Assembly: GCF_030409805.1 (NCBI RefSeq) | Contig: NZ_JAUFQP010000001.1 | Coordinates: forward strand, 186,001 to 250,000 | DNA from: Algibacter miyuki | GTDB lineage: Bacteria > Bacteroidota > Bacteroidia > Flavobacteriales > Flavobacteriaceae | DNA: 64,000 nucleotides | Direction of reading: 5' to 3' | Part shown: positions 49,060 through 58,751 of the stretch, in pieces | Layout: each line of letters begins with the position of its first letter | Position numbering within the stretch: position 1 is the stretch's first letter | The notes under the pieces: generated by a model | Told to the model about the DNA's origin: nothing | Seen by the model: the letters and a program-made list of their open reading frames with translations, nothing else | Databases searched by the model: none | Translations under genes and position numbers: made by a program

Positions 49060-52000
49060 ATGAAGTGTAAAATTTTATCCATTCTAATTGCTATTTCTTT
49101 CTTTTGTTGTGAACCTCCAAATAACGAAAATCGAAATATTGAAAACACAATAAGTTTGCAAGAGTTAAGTGATCAATTTAAATCGCCTTCAAAGCAATAT
49201 CGACCAGAAACGTGGTTTCATCTCAATGGAAACAATATAAGTAAGGAAGGATTAACTTTAGACTTAGAAGCGATTAAGGAAGCTGGTTTGCAAGGCATCC
49301 ATTTGTTTAATAAAGCTGGTCGCCCTTATCCAAATGTAGAGCCTATTAAAATTTTATCTCCAGAATGGGAAGATATGATTCGGCATGCGGCCGACGAATG
49401 TCAACGTCTTGGATTAAAATTTACCATGCAAAATTGTCCAGGCTGGTCTATGACGGGGGGACCGTGGGTACCGGTAGAAGAGGCGCAGCGTGAAATCGTA
49501 GAAACGGTTTACAGAGTATCTGGAGGTAAAGTATTTAGGGAGGTTCTAGAAATTGATTCATTATATAAAACTCCAGATTACAATTATAAAGACATTCAGG
49601 TGCTCGCTTTTCCAACGCCGGAAGGAGACGATTTAGCACCTTTAAATCCTTCAGAAATTAAAACCAATAATACTTTAATTCCATGGAGTGATATTTTTAA
49701 TCCCAATTCTAAAATTAGTGTTACTCGTACAGCGACACATTTGGATAAACTTTTAAATACCTATAGGTCTCAAGGGATTTCAAAAGTAAATGATGCCGAT
49801 ACTTGGGTTGAAACTAAGTTTAGTAAGGCTGTTATATTACGTGCTATTACTTTTCCGCAACCACGACATATTATAATGGGAAAAGAATACCCTAGGGTTG
49901 ATGTCTCAATTAAAGTTGAAGCATTTATCAATAACATATTTACGGAAATAATAACCCTGAAATTACCTGATGCAAATTGGAATGATAGGCGGAAATTTCT
50001 AACGCTAGCCATTCCTGAAACCACGTCTAATATGTTTAAATTTACGTTTAAAGGCAAACATGCTATTTCACCAGAATTTATTCACTTAAACTCAAGTCCA
50101 AAATTGCATAACCATGAAGCCAAAGCGGCAAAGGTATTAAGACGCCTTGAAAAAGAGGTGCAATTTCAGTATTCTGAGAATACCATGGTTAAAAAAAACA
50201 CCATCTTGAATTTAACGGATAAAATGGATCGAGATGGGAAATTGAATTGGAATGCTCCTGAAGGTAATTGGACGGTTGTACGTTTTGGTCATATCAATAT
50301 GCGCCTTACTAATAAACCGGCAGTACCTGAAGCGACTGGTTGGGAGTCCAGTAAATTAGATAAAATAACGATTGAAAATCATTTACGAAAAGGAATGATT
50401 GGTAATTTAATTAAAACAGGCGGACCAATTGGAGATGGTAAATTACACGGGTTATTAATAGATAGTTGGGAAAGCCATGTACCTACTTGGACCGTAAATT
50501 CTGAAGATATGTTTAAGGAATTTGAAAACCGTAGAGGCTATAGTATGGAACTATATTTGCCAGCTACTATGGGATATGTTGTTGATAGTCCTGAGGTAAC
50601 CACCAAGTTTTTAAGAGATTTACGCCAAACTATGGATGATGTTTTTGTCGATAATTTTTTTAAACATTTTGCAACCGTAGCTCACGATATGGGAGCCGAA
50701 GTATATACCGAAGGTGCAGGAGGAGAAGTGTTGCCCATTGACCCTATGAGGTATTATGGAGTAAGTGATATTCCTATGACTGAATTTTGGTATCCTAAAG
50801 CGCCATCTGCCCAAAACGAGTATGCTAAACCTATTCTTTCCGCGGCATCTGCAGTACACTTGTACAACAAAACTGTTTTGGCTGCAGAAGCATGTACGCA
50901 GGTGGGCGTAAAATGGAATGAACATCCTTTTTCAGTAAAATATTTAATAGATTATAATTTTACCAAAGGGGTAAATCATTTGGTGTTTCATACGTTTTCG
51001 CATACCCCACAAACTAATGTATATCCTGGCTCGAGCTTTGGTGGTAATATTGGTTTCCCTTTGGTTCGTGAGCAAACATGGTGGAAATACATGTCTGATT
51101 GGACCGATTATTTAGCTAGAAATCAATTTGTTTTACAGCAAGGCGAATACGTAGCAGATGTGTTATGGTATTATGGGGATCATTTTGAACGCCCACCTTT
51201 CGATTTAGATTATTTTCCTAAGGGGTATCGGTTTGATTATTTAAATGAAGAAATTTTACAAAACAAACTGAATGTTATAAATGGTAAAATCCATGTTGAA
51301 AATGGAGGAGATTACCGAATTATCAAACTAAGAGACTCTCAAGATATGCTATTATCTACAGCTCAAAAATTAAAAGAATTGGTACAGGAAGGCGCTGTAA
51401 TTCTAGGAGATAAACCCATAGATTCGCCGAGTTTGATGGATGATGAAAAGGATTTAGAAAGGCTTAAATCTATAGCAGATGAGCTCTGGGGGACAACCAA
51501 AAGTGGTTTAAAACAAGTAGGTAAAGGCCGAGTGTATTGGGGGAAAACATTGGATGAGGTATTAAAAGAAGAACAAATAGTACAAGATGTTATTGTTCCA
51601 GAAGGTTTGGACATCAATTGGATTCATAGAGAAACCCAAGATGCGCACATATACTTTGTAGCATCAAAAGAGGAAGTTCCCGTTGATGTGTCATTAAGTT
51701 TTAGGCTTAATAATGTAAGCCCTCAAATATGGAATGCATTTACGGGAGAGCAACAGGGTGCTAAAATATGGAGTAGCTCTAAAAATCGAACCAATGTTGT
51801 ACTGTCATTACCGTCAAGCGGAAGTGCTGTAGTGGTATTTTCAAAAGAAGATAAAAAACCTTTGGCTTCAAAGGTAACCTATAACAATCAGGTGCTCTTA
51901 AATTCTAAAATGGGCTGGTATCATATTAACGGTTCTACTGATTTTCCTAAATTAACTTGGAAAGATGATACAGTTATAGCTTCAACATCGGGCTCCTATG

Positions 52001-52518
52001 TTTTTCATAACAAGAATAATAACTTAACTAAGGTTATTAATGTTGATGAAGTATCGCTTCAAAATGATTGGAAATTGAATTTTGATATAGGTTGGGACAC
52101 TTCAGAATCTATACAAATTCTAGAATTAAAATCCTTATCAGAACTGGAAGATGAGGCTATAAGGCATTATTCAGGAACAATAACCTATTCAAAAATAATT
52201 AACCTGAAAGAAACAGGGAAGCACACCATGTTAGATTTGGGAAAGGTTGCTAACATTGCAGAGTTATGGTGTAATGGTGAAAAAATAGGCGTTAAATGGG
52301 CTCCTCCATTTGAGTTTGATGTGACTAATAGTGTTAAAAAAGGCGATAATTTAATTGAGGTTAAAGTAACTAATACTTGGAGAAATCAACTTATTTTCGA
52401 TAATACCCGCCCAGAGGGAAACAAAAAAACATGGACAACAAGTCCGCCAAGAAAAGCAGAGAAACAATTGGAGGAAACAGGTTTAATAGGACCAGTAGTT
52501 ATAAGGAGTATCAGGTAA
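49060..52518 (+). CDS. GH106 alpha-L-rhamnosidase, predicted lipoprotein
   Basis: 1152 aa. The N-terminus FFCCEPPNN is a lipobox-like site. GH106 marks near the N-terminus: RPETWFHLNGNNISKEGLTLDLEAIKEAG-type pattern (given here in parts: PETWFHLNGN, LDLEAIKEAGLQGIHLF), then LKFTMQNCPGWSMTGGPWV. Middle: LLIDSWESHVPTWT and EVYTEGAGGEVLP, with Glu residues suited to the inverting mechanism, and VLAAEACTQVGVKWNEHPF. C-terminus: a galactose-binding-like jelly roll (LDLGKVANIAELWCNGEKIGVKWAPPFEFDVT). It cleaves terminal alpha-L-rhamnose. Together with the GH78 domain at 37206, this gives two unrelated rhamnosidases in one locus, probably for different linkages. No terminator is evident after it. 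Confidence 0.9.
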   Translation: MKCKILSILIAISFFCCEPPNNENRNIENTISLQELSDQFKSPSKQYRPETWFHLNGNNISKEGLTLDLEAIKEAGLQGIHLFNKAGRPYPNVEPIKILSPEWEDMIRHAADECQRLGLKFTMQNCPGWSMTGGPWVPVEEAQREIVETVYRVSGGKVFREVLEIDSLYKTPDYNYKDIQVLAFPTPEGDDLAPLNPSEIKTNNTLIPWSDIFNPNSKISVTRTATHLDKLLNTYRSQGISKVNDADTWVETKFSKAVILRAITFPQPRHIIMGKEYPRVDVSIKVEAFINNIFTEIITLKLPDANWNDRRKFLTLAIPETTSNMFKFTFKGKHAISPEFIHLNSSPKLHNHEAKAAKVLRRLEKEVQFQYSENTMVKKNTILNLTDKMDRDGKLNWNAPEGNWTVVRFGHINMRLTNKPAVPEATGWESSKLDKITIENHLRKGMIGNLIKTGGPIGDGKLHGLLIDSWESHVPTWTVNSEDMFKEFENRRGYSMELYLPATMGYVVDSPEVTTKFLRDLRQTMDDVFVDNFFKHFATVAHDMGAEVYTEGAGGEVLPIDPMRYYGVSDIPMTEFWYPKAPSAQNEYAKPILSAASAVHLYNKTVLAAEACTQVGVKWNEHPFSVKYLIDYNFTKGVNHLVFHTFSHTPQTNVYPGSSFGGNIGFPLVREQTWWKYMSDWTDYLARNQFVLQQGEYVADVLWYYGDHFERPPFDLDYFPKGYRFDYLNEEILQNKLNVINGKIHVENGGDYRIIKLRDSQDMLLSTAQKLKELVQEGAVILGDKPIDSPSLMDDEKDLERLKSIADELWGTTKSGLKQVGKGRVYWGKTLDEVLKEEQIVQDVIVPEGLDINWIHRETQDAHIYFVASKEEVPVDVSLSFRLNNVSPQIWNAFTGEQQGAKIWSSSKNRTNVVLSLPSSGSAVVVFSKEDKKPLASKVTYNNQVLLNSKMGWYHINGSTDFPKLTWKDDTVIASTSGSYVFHNKNNNLTKVINVDEVSLQNDWKLNFDIGWDTSESIQILELKSLSELEDEAIRHYSGTITYSKIINLKETGKHTMLDLGKVANIAELWCNGEKIGVKWAPPFEFDVTNSVKKGDNLIEVKVTNTWRNQLIFDNTRPEGNKKTWTTSPPRKAEKQLEETGLIGPVVIRSIR

Positions 52519-52669
52519 TTTTATTCCGGTAGTAGGAGTTTTTTTTATTCCTGTCCAAATTTAGTTTTAAGTCACTAGTTAACAGTGAGAGAACCCATAT
52601 AGGGCAGGATAGATATGTGGTGTCGTTATTAGATATTTATGTGCAAATGAACTAACTAAACTTTTTCAT

Positions 52670-52750
52670 ATGATAAAAAAACGACACTTAAACATCTCAT
52701 TTTTATTGCTTTTTGTTTGTATTGCAGTACGGGTAGCTTTAAAAACATAA
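52670..52750 (+). CDS. 26-aa hydrophobic micro-ORF, uncertain
   Basis: Encodes MIKKRHLNISFLLL then a hydrophobic core and VALKT: basic start plus one membrane-type helix. The leader (GAACTAACTAAACTTTTTCAT) resembles that before the 31-aa ORF at 36815. No homologue recognised. Both may be microproteins or signal-peptide remnants of deleted genes. Confidence 0.35.
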   Translation: MIKKRHLNISFLLLFVCIAVRVALKT

Positions 52751-52793
52751 ATTAACAAAGCTAGAAATATGTTTTTTTTTGAAAAAGTACTTT

Positions 52794-52830
52794 TAACACC
52801 AATTAAATCTTAATTGTTTAATTGGTGTTA
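52794..52830. other. 14-bp perfect hairpin without T tract
   Basis: TAACACCAATTAAA (52794-52807) pairs fully with TTTAATTGGTGTTA (52817-52830) around a 9-nt loop. Neither strand shows the following T run of an intrinsic terminator. It may be an RNA stabiliser or processing element ahead of the BNR_4 gene. Confidence 0.5.
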
Positions 52831-53182
52831 GCTATGTGTGTTTTATGTAATCCTACCTAAAATGTGAAATGAGATTTCAATCTTTTCTTTACACATTCGC
52901 TAATTTTTATATGGGAGATGCATGTGTTTAAACCACTCTAAGGTTATAAGTTTCATATAAAACAAACTAAACCTTCAAGTCCTGAGGTTTTAGCTGGATA
53001 TATAGAATTTTCATGGTAGGCCCTTAGCCGACCAATAGCAACTAAGAAATTAATCATTAAGCATAATTATTATGATCCAGATTGTTTGGTTAGAATAAGC
53101 AGTTATGTCTTATTACAAGGTATAACGTTTTTTTTAACATGCAATCCGTTAAAAACTAAACTAGAATTTTAAACTAATTTTA

Positions 53183-56100
53183 ATGAAAACAAAAATACAA
53201 TTAAGCACTACAAGAAACTATGGAATGTTAATGGTGTTTCTATTAGTCTCGTACTTATCATCTTTTAAAATATCGGCACAGGTTACTTTTATGGATAGCA
53301 CGAAGGTTACTAACGATGCTTTTTATTTTTGGAAAGAAAGCGACCCTAAACCATACCATTATGGAGCTAGTATTAATCCGCATGGTAATTGTGTGAAAGT
53401 TTCAAATGGTTATGTGTTTTATACATGGTACCGGGGTGGTTGGAGCAATCGTGCCTTAATGGTTTCTCGTAAGAAAATTGGAGAAGGAACATGGGTGCAT
53501 GTAGCGCTACCTGCTAAGTTAAGTTTGGTTGGCGGAAAAGGAGATACGCATTTAACCACCAATATAGGAATTTGCCCCATAGATGGTACAGTACATTTAA
53601 TGTTTGATCACCATAACGAAGATTTAAATTATATAAGATCGAAGAAAAATATAGCATTTGCTCCAGATAGTGAGTTTACTGCCGAGAACTTTCTTCCTCA
53701 ACAAAACTACTTAACGCCTGGAAAAGTGGTTGGCGGGGTTACTTATCCCGATTTATTTAACAATGACCAGGGAGAAATGTATTTCGAACGAAGGTTGGGG
53801 TCTGCCGTTGGTGGCGATATTGTTATGACGTATTACAATGGAGATACTTGGTCACAGGAAACGACAATAATAAAGGGACGAGGTTCAGAAGTAACTCAAG
53901 GAGAGCGTAATTTTAGCTACGGTAGTGCTCACTTTATTAATGGTAAATTTTACTACACCTATTCGCCACGTTGGGCAGAGTCTCCAACAGTATTAGGAGA
54001 AGGCGTTTATTTGATGGAATTAGGTCAGAGAATGGATAGTAAAGCAACAAATGTAACAGGGGAAAGTTTCGATTTACCCATTATTGACCACGCTCCATTT
54101 TTTATTTCCGACCCTCGCAGTGTTCCTGATAATGCGGGATGGGCAGGAGGACCTCAAGTTGCTATTTCGCCCAAAAATGATATTTATATGTACATTCAAC
54201 CTAAAAAGACAACGCATTATAATTATCTGAAAAAAGCAGGAGAAACAGAATTTATTGAAGATAGAGGCAAAGGGGGGTTAGGTACCTTTTATGGAAATCG
54301 TATGTATAAATTTGTTACTAGTGGTGAAGATCTTGTAGTAAATAGTTGTTTAGCAGGGACCTATGAATGGCGTGAAGATTTTAGAATGAATGTTGGTGCA
54401 CGCTTTAGGAAAAGTGTTAAAATCATGGATAACGGAACTATTGTAGCCATATTTAGCGAGCGAGTTGATAGCGATAAAGTACCTATTTATTGTTATGTAT
54501 TAAAAATTGAAAAAGAAGATTACATCCCCCAAACCATAAGTTTTGAAGCTATCGAGGAAAAAACAGAAGGCGATACCAATTTTCAGTTAGATGCAACAGC
54601 CAGTTCTGGGTTACCTGTTTCATATATTTCCACAAATACCAATATAGCTCGCATTGTTAATGGTAATACCGTAGAGATTATAGGTGTTGGATCTTGTAAT
54701 ATTGTGGCAAGTCAGGTAGGAAATGGAGTCTATGATAATGCACCGGATGCATCTCAAACCTTGGTGGTTCATGCAAATGCCTCTAAAACAAATCAAACTA
54801 TTCAATTTGAGTTAACTTCAACTACTCATGTTTGGGGTAGCCCCGATCAAACTTTAAACGCTATAGCAAGCTCAGGATTAGTTGTTCAATTTGAAAGCAC
54901 TAATACCAATGTAGCTGTTGTTTTAGAGGGGAAAGTACATGTGAAACGGGCCGGGAAAACCACTATCAATGCGTTACAACTAGGTGATGATACTTACAAT
55001 GCGGCACCTATTGTAGGCCACGAACTTGTAGTACCTTTAAAGGAACAGGAAATTACTTTTTTAGAAATTCCGGAAGTAACATCAAGCGACCCAGCATTCC
55101 AACTTCAGGCTACAAGTAATAATCCGGATGCAAACCTTAGGTTTCTATGTCCAAATAACCAAGTGGCTATTGTTTGGAGTAATCAAGTTAGACAGGTTTT
55201 GGGAGCTGGCTCTGCTACCATTACTGTCTCTGGCGCGGGTAATGAGTTTTTTACTTCGGCACAAACTACCCAAACTATAAAGGTGAATCCAAAAACTCAT
55301 ATCATACCTACAGATATTGAAGCAGAATATTACACAACAAAAAGTGGTGTAAATATTACTAGGTGGAGTAATACCGTATTTTATCTAAATTCATGGAACA
55401 TTGATGATTTTGCTGAATATACTATTGATGTACCCGAAGATGGTGTATACGAAATTGAGGTTTTTGCAGCATCGCCCGGGTCTTCTAAAAAACTTAAAGT
55501 GGTTAGTGGTTCAACTAAACTCGCCGATATAGCCCTTACGGTAACACCAAATCTAACTGTATTTAAAGGCTCTAAAGCAAATATTGCGCTTAATAAAGGC
55601 GTGCAGAAAATTAAATTAGTGGGCGTTATTGGAGGCTTTAACTTCGACCGCATGAAAATAACTAAAGGACAAGTAGTAGGTGGTGCTGATGGAGAAGGTG
55701 TTTACAAGTTAATTAATGTAGGTACTGGGAAATTTTTGGGTGCAGGAGTGGCAGGTAGCCAACCGGTAATTATGCAGGATTCTGGTGAAGGGCTAGATAG
55801 AAAATGGGAGTTTGTTAAAACTACTGTTGGAGGTGTAGATTATTATAATATAGACAGTAAAGACAATGGTATATTGCGTTATACAGGAGCAGGGTTTTCT
55901 GTAGGTCCATATCTTGTAGTAAGTACAACCAAAGAATCTCCGGCAGGTGATACCGATAAAATATGGACAATACATTATAACGAAACAGATAATACCTTTA
56001 GGTTTGAGGCTAAAAGCAATGGCAAGTTTTTGTATCATGATATAGATGGTAATTGTTACAACATAAGTGCTGATGCGGATGATGCTAGAAGTAAATGGAA

Positions 56101-56392
56101 GGTTGAAGGCCATGGAGGCCCATTACTAAATCTGAAAAATCAAGATATGTTGGTGACTTCTATAAAAGTATATCCTAATCCAGCAGAAGCAAGCTTTACG
56201 CTAGCCCTAAACAATTTAAATACGTCACATATCAAAATATATAATATTTTAGGCAAGCTTGTTTTTGAAACAACCACAAATGAGAAAAACATGCAAATAG
56301 TGAACCGTGGGCAATTTACATCCGGAATTTATTTAATAAAAGTTTTAACCGATAACCAAAAGGTATTTTACACTAAACTTATAATTAAGTAA
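53183..56392 (+). CDS. Large secreted BNR_4 protein, probable ulvan lyase-type enzyme with binding modules and T9SS domain
   Basis: 1069 aa. Signal peptide (ends ISAQ). Residues ~30-445 are a BNR_4 beta-propeller of the PL24/PL25-related kind: YHYGASINPHGNCVKVSNGYVFYTWY-type opening (shown in parts: NPHGNCVKVSNG, YVFYTWYRGGW), GDTHLTTNIGICP, and MFDHHNEDLNYI with His143/His144 where PL24 uses a His. Three Ig-like repeats follow (about 446-710; each starts QTISF, QTIQF, QEITF). Then a CBM6-like domain (about 712-832, IEAEYYTTKSGVNI), a ricin-like lectin domain (about 838-975, YKLINVGTGKFLG) and a Por sorting domain (VYPNPAEASF). It would make the first endolytic cuts outside the cell and feed GH105. 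Lyase activity is inferred. Confidence 0.75.
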   Translation: MKTKIQLSTTRNYGMLMVFLLVSYLSSFKISAQVTFMDSTKVTNDAFYFWKESDPKPYHYGASINPHGNCVKVSNGYVFYTWYRGGWSNRALMVSRKKIGEGTWVHVALPAKLSLVGGKGDTHLTTNIGICPIDGTVHLMFDHHNEDLNYIRSKKNIAFAPDSEFTAENFLPQQNYLTPGKVVGGVTYPDLFNNDQGEMYFERRLGSAVGGDIVMTYYNGDTWSQETTIIKGRGSEVTQGERNFSYGSAHFINGKFYYTYSPRWAESPTVLGEGVYLMELGQRMDSKATNVTGESFDLPIIDHAPFFISDPRSVPDNAGWAGGPQVAISPKNDIYMYIQPKKTTHYNYLKKAGETEFIEDRGKGGLGTFYGNRMYKFVTSGEDLVVNSCLAGTYEWREDFRMNVGARFRKSVKIMDNGTIVAIFSERVDSDKVPIYCYVLKIEKEDYIPQTISFEAIEEKTEGDTNFQLDATASSGLPVSYISTNTNIARIVNGNTVEIIGVGSCNIVASQVGNGVYDNAPDASQTLVVHANASKTNQTIQFELTSTTHVWGSPDQTLNAIASSGLVVQFESTNTNVAVVLEGKVHVKRAGKTTINALQLGDDTYNAAPIVGHELVVPLKEQEITFLEIPEVTSSDPAFQLQATSNNPDANLRFLCPNNQVAIVWSNQVRQVLGAGSATITVSGAGNEFFTSAQTTQTIKVNPKTHIIPTDIEAEYYTTKSGVNITRWSNTVFYLNSWNIDDFAEYTIDVPEDGVYEIEVFAASPGSSKKLKVVSGSTKLADIALTVTPNLTVFKGSKANIALNKGVQKIKLVGVIGGFNFDRMKITKGQVVGGADGEGVYKLINVGTGKFLGAGVAGSQPVIMQDSGEGLDRKWEFVKTTVGGVDYYNIDSKDNGILRYTGAGFSVGPYLVVSTTKESPAGDTDKIWTIHYNETDNTFRFEAKSNGKFLYHDIDGNCYNISADADDARSKWKVEGHGGPLLNLKNQDMLVTSIKVYPNPAEASFTLALNNLNTSHIKIYNILGKLVFETTTNEKNMQIVNRGQFTSGIYLIKVLTDNQKVFYTKLIIK

Positions 56393-56462
56393 GACCTTTT
56401 GTGAAAGGTACACCGGGAATTAGGATAGTAATAATAATAATTTTTTTGATAAAAACAAATAT

Positions 56463-58379
56463 ATGAAAAGACGTAACTTTATACAGCTTTCAACCTTTGC
56501 CGGGATTGGCTTGTCTCTCCCAATTTCTGGTGTTTTTAGTGCTTGTTCAAATCATTCAGAGCATTCATTGGAATTTAAAAATTTAGTTTCTGGTCTATTA
56601 AAAGATTGGTGTGATGGGATGATTAAAGTGCAGATTAAAAATCCGTCTAATTTAGAGGAACATGGAGCTTTGGGGTGTCCATCTTGTTCACATATACACG
56701 GCCGCTGTATGGATGCTGTTTATCCATTTTTATATATGGCCGATGTTACTGCCGATAAAAAGTATTTAGAAGCTGCTAAATTAGTAATGATTTGGGCTGA
56801 AAATAATGTATCCCAAGACAATGGAGCTTGGACAGTTATTCCAAACCCAAAATCGTGGAAAGGCATTACCATTTTTGGAGCCATAGCCTTGGCTGAAGCC
56901 CTGTATTATCATGGCCGCGTTTTGGATAGTCAAACCCGTAAGCAGTGGACAGAGCGTTTAGCTAAAGCAGGTCAATATATTTATGACACTTTTACAATAG
57001 ATTTTACAAATATAAATTATGGAGGAACAGCTATCTATGGCTTAGATTTAATAGGAGGTGTGCTCGGTAATGAGGATTTTAAATTGAAAAGCAAAAAAAT
57101 GGCTCAACAAGTAACGGGCTTTTTTACAACAAAAGATCATTTATTGTTTGGAGAGTGTAAACCTGATGCTGGTAAACTTAGTGCTAAAGGTTTGCATGGT
57201 GTCGATTTAGGGTATAATGTTGAAGAAACCCTAAATAGTTTAGTTATGTATGCCTTAAAAAATAAAGATGAAAAGTTATTGCAAGTTGTAACCAAATCGC
57301 TAGAGAGTCATTTAGAATTTATGCTACCGGATGGTGCTTGGGATAATAGTTGGGGTAACCGTATGTATAAATGGAGCTATTGGGGAAGTCGAACCTGTGA
57401 TGGTAGTCAGCCAGCATTCGCAATGATGGCACATATTAACCCAGCATTTGGAACCGCAGCAGTAAAAAATACTGAATTATTAAAACAATGTACTTCAAAA
57501 GGTTTGATACATGGAGGTCCACATTATATATCGGCAGGAATACCACCTTGTGTGCATCATACTTTTGCACATGCCAAACCTTTAGCTGTTTTGTTGGATC
57601 ACTGGAAGCATCTTCCAGAAATTAATAAAAAAGCAGCTTTACCAAGAACGGTTGCAGATGGTGTAAAACATTTTAAAGATATTGATGTTTCTGTTTTTGC
57701 AAGGGGAGATTGGCGAGGGACCGTGAGTACCTACGATGCAGAATACCATTATAAATACGATTATCGTCAAGCTACTGGAGGTAGTTTGGGCATATTATAT
57801 CACAGTAAGGTAGGATTACTTTGTGCAGCTAGCATGGCTGTTTACCAAATGGTAGAAGAATATAATCAGCAACCACAACCGGGTGAAGATATTGCTTTAA
57901 CACCAAGAATTGAAACTTTTAAAGATGATGAATGGTACACAAACCTTTTTGATTTAACAGCAAGTATGGAGTCTAATGATCAAAATGGGGTTATTGAACT
58001 GTTGTCAAAAGTAAATCTTAAGAATGTAGCAAGGGAAGCCGTTTCGGAAACGGCATTTACATTTCAGTTAAAATATAGCTGTGTAAAAGATTCTCTACAA
58101 ATACAGGTATCAACAAATCAAAAAATTATAGAACCAACAGCATTTGTATTACCAATAGCTTCGCCTTCTGGGGAAGCGGTGGAGTTTGTAGATGATAATG
58201 AAATAAACATTATAAAGCCAGAAGGTGTTGTCAGCATAAAATCAAATGTACCAATAAAGCTTAAAAATATTTCAGGAAGCAGACTTTTTAATATGGTTCC
58301 AGGTATTGAGGCTGTACCCATAGAAGTGTTTTTTGAAGAAGATTCTAATGAGTTATATTTAACTATAACCGTGAATTAA
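56463..58379 (+). CDS. Exported (alpha/alpha)-barrel protein, unassigned; possible polysaccharide lyase or hydrolase
   Basis: 638 aa; family not recognised. The N-terminus MKRRNFIQLS is a Tat-type twin-arginine motif, and FSAC (Cys about 27) could be a lipobox. Residues ~40-470 read as a helical toroid: GCPSCSHIHGRCMDAVYP, WTVIPNPKSWKGITIFGAIALAEAL-type helices, GDYNVEETL-like (LGYNVEETLNSL), WDNSWGNRMYKWSYWGSRTCDG, HHTFAHAKPLAVLL. The last ~170 residues are beta-rich. A helical toroid plus beta-sandwich is the build of several lyase families. Conserved-looking His, Trp, Tyr and Arg residues fit a catalytic role. It sits 70 bp after the BNR_4 gene and before a terminator, so the two are co-transcribed. 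Confidence 0.6.
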   Translation: MKRRNFIQLSTFAGIGLSLPISGVFSACSNHSEHSLEFKNLVSGLLKDWCDGMIKVQIKNPSNLEEHGALGCPSCSHIHGRCMDAVYPFLYMADVTADKKYLEAAKLVMIWAENNVSQDNGAWTVIPNPKSWKGITIFGAIALAEALYYHGRVLDSQTRKQWTERLAKAGQYIYDTFTIDFTNINYGGTAIYGLDLIGGVLGNEDFKLKSKKMAQQVTGFFTTKDHLLFGECKPDAGKLSAKGLHGVDLGYNVEETLNSLVMYALKNKDEKLLQVVTKSLESHLEFMLPDGAWDNSWGNRMYKWSYWGSRTCDGSQPAFAMMAHINPAFGTAAVKNTELLKQCTSKGLIHGGPHYISAGIPPCVHHTFAHAKPLAVLLDHWKHLPEINKKAALPRTVADGVKHFKDIDVSVFARGDWRGTVSTYDAEYHYKYDYRQATGGSLGILYHSKVGLLCAASMAVYQMVEEYNQQPQPGEDIALTPRIETFKDDEWYTNLFDLTASMESNDQNGVIELLSKVNLKNVAREAVSETAFTFQLKYSCVKDSLQIQVSTNQKIIEPTAFVLPIASPSGEAVEFVDDNEINIIKPEGVVSIKSNVPIKLKNISGSRLFNMVPGIEAVPIEVFFEEDSNELYLTITVN

Positions 58380-58434
58380 TAAATAATTTAAAATAGGTTT
58401 TTGCTAACAGAAAAAGGGTATGTCTTTTTTATTT

Positions 58435-58474
58435 AAAATAATATCAAAAATCTATTTTGATATTATTTTTTTTT
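58435..58474 (+). terminator. Rho-independent terminator before the SusC/SusD operon
   Basis: A perfect 15-bp AT-rich stem (AAAATAATATCAAAA, 58435-58449, complement at 58455-58469) runs into nine T (58466-58474). It separates the enzyme genes from the susC promoter. Confidence 0.85.
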
Positions 58475-58686
58475 AGAATAAATTGTGTTAGAAAATTCTT
58501 CCAAAAGGAAGATCCTCAATATCTGTTAAAGTGTTAATTAAGCCATTTTCTACTCATGTCCATATGGCTAATAAAAGTGTCCCGTTTTTTAGTAATCAAA
58601 ATTAATTATATGAAGATCTTTAGTTTCTGTAATTAATGCAAAATAAGGTTTTGTTTATAAAAAAAATGTATAAAGTACATTGTTGC

Positions 58687-58703
58687 ATGACAAAACAGGA
58701 CAG
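58687..58703 (+). promoter_or_regulatory. CAKGACA direct repeat upstream of susC
   Basis: CATGACA (58687-58693) and CAGGACA (58697-58703), 10-bp period as at 37097-37113, about 50 bp before the ATG. Possible HTCS binding site shared by the two operon starts of the right block. Confidence 0.5.
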
Positions 58704-58751
58704 GTTAACTTCTTTTAACCTATATATTTACAACAACTAATTTTGAACTAA

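Larger units (their letters stand above)
52519..53182. other. Intergenic region, 664 bp
   Basis: It holds a 26-aa ORF (52670-52750), a strong hairpin without T tract (52794-52830), and a near-palindrome TCACT...AGTGA at 52572-52588. A smaller stem around 52967-52990 (CTAAACCT with AGGTTTTAG) is also present. The ACTAA-rich leader directly before the BNR_4 gene is of the local type. The unusual length suggests regulation or remnants of a lost gene. Confidence 0.55.

Noticed and set aside
52550..52611. CCTGTCC and CAGGATA as a third CAGGACA-type site
   Set aside because: The 10-bp period and the paired copy are missing.
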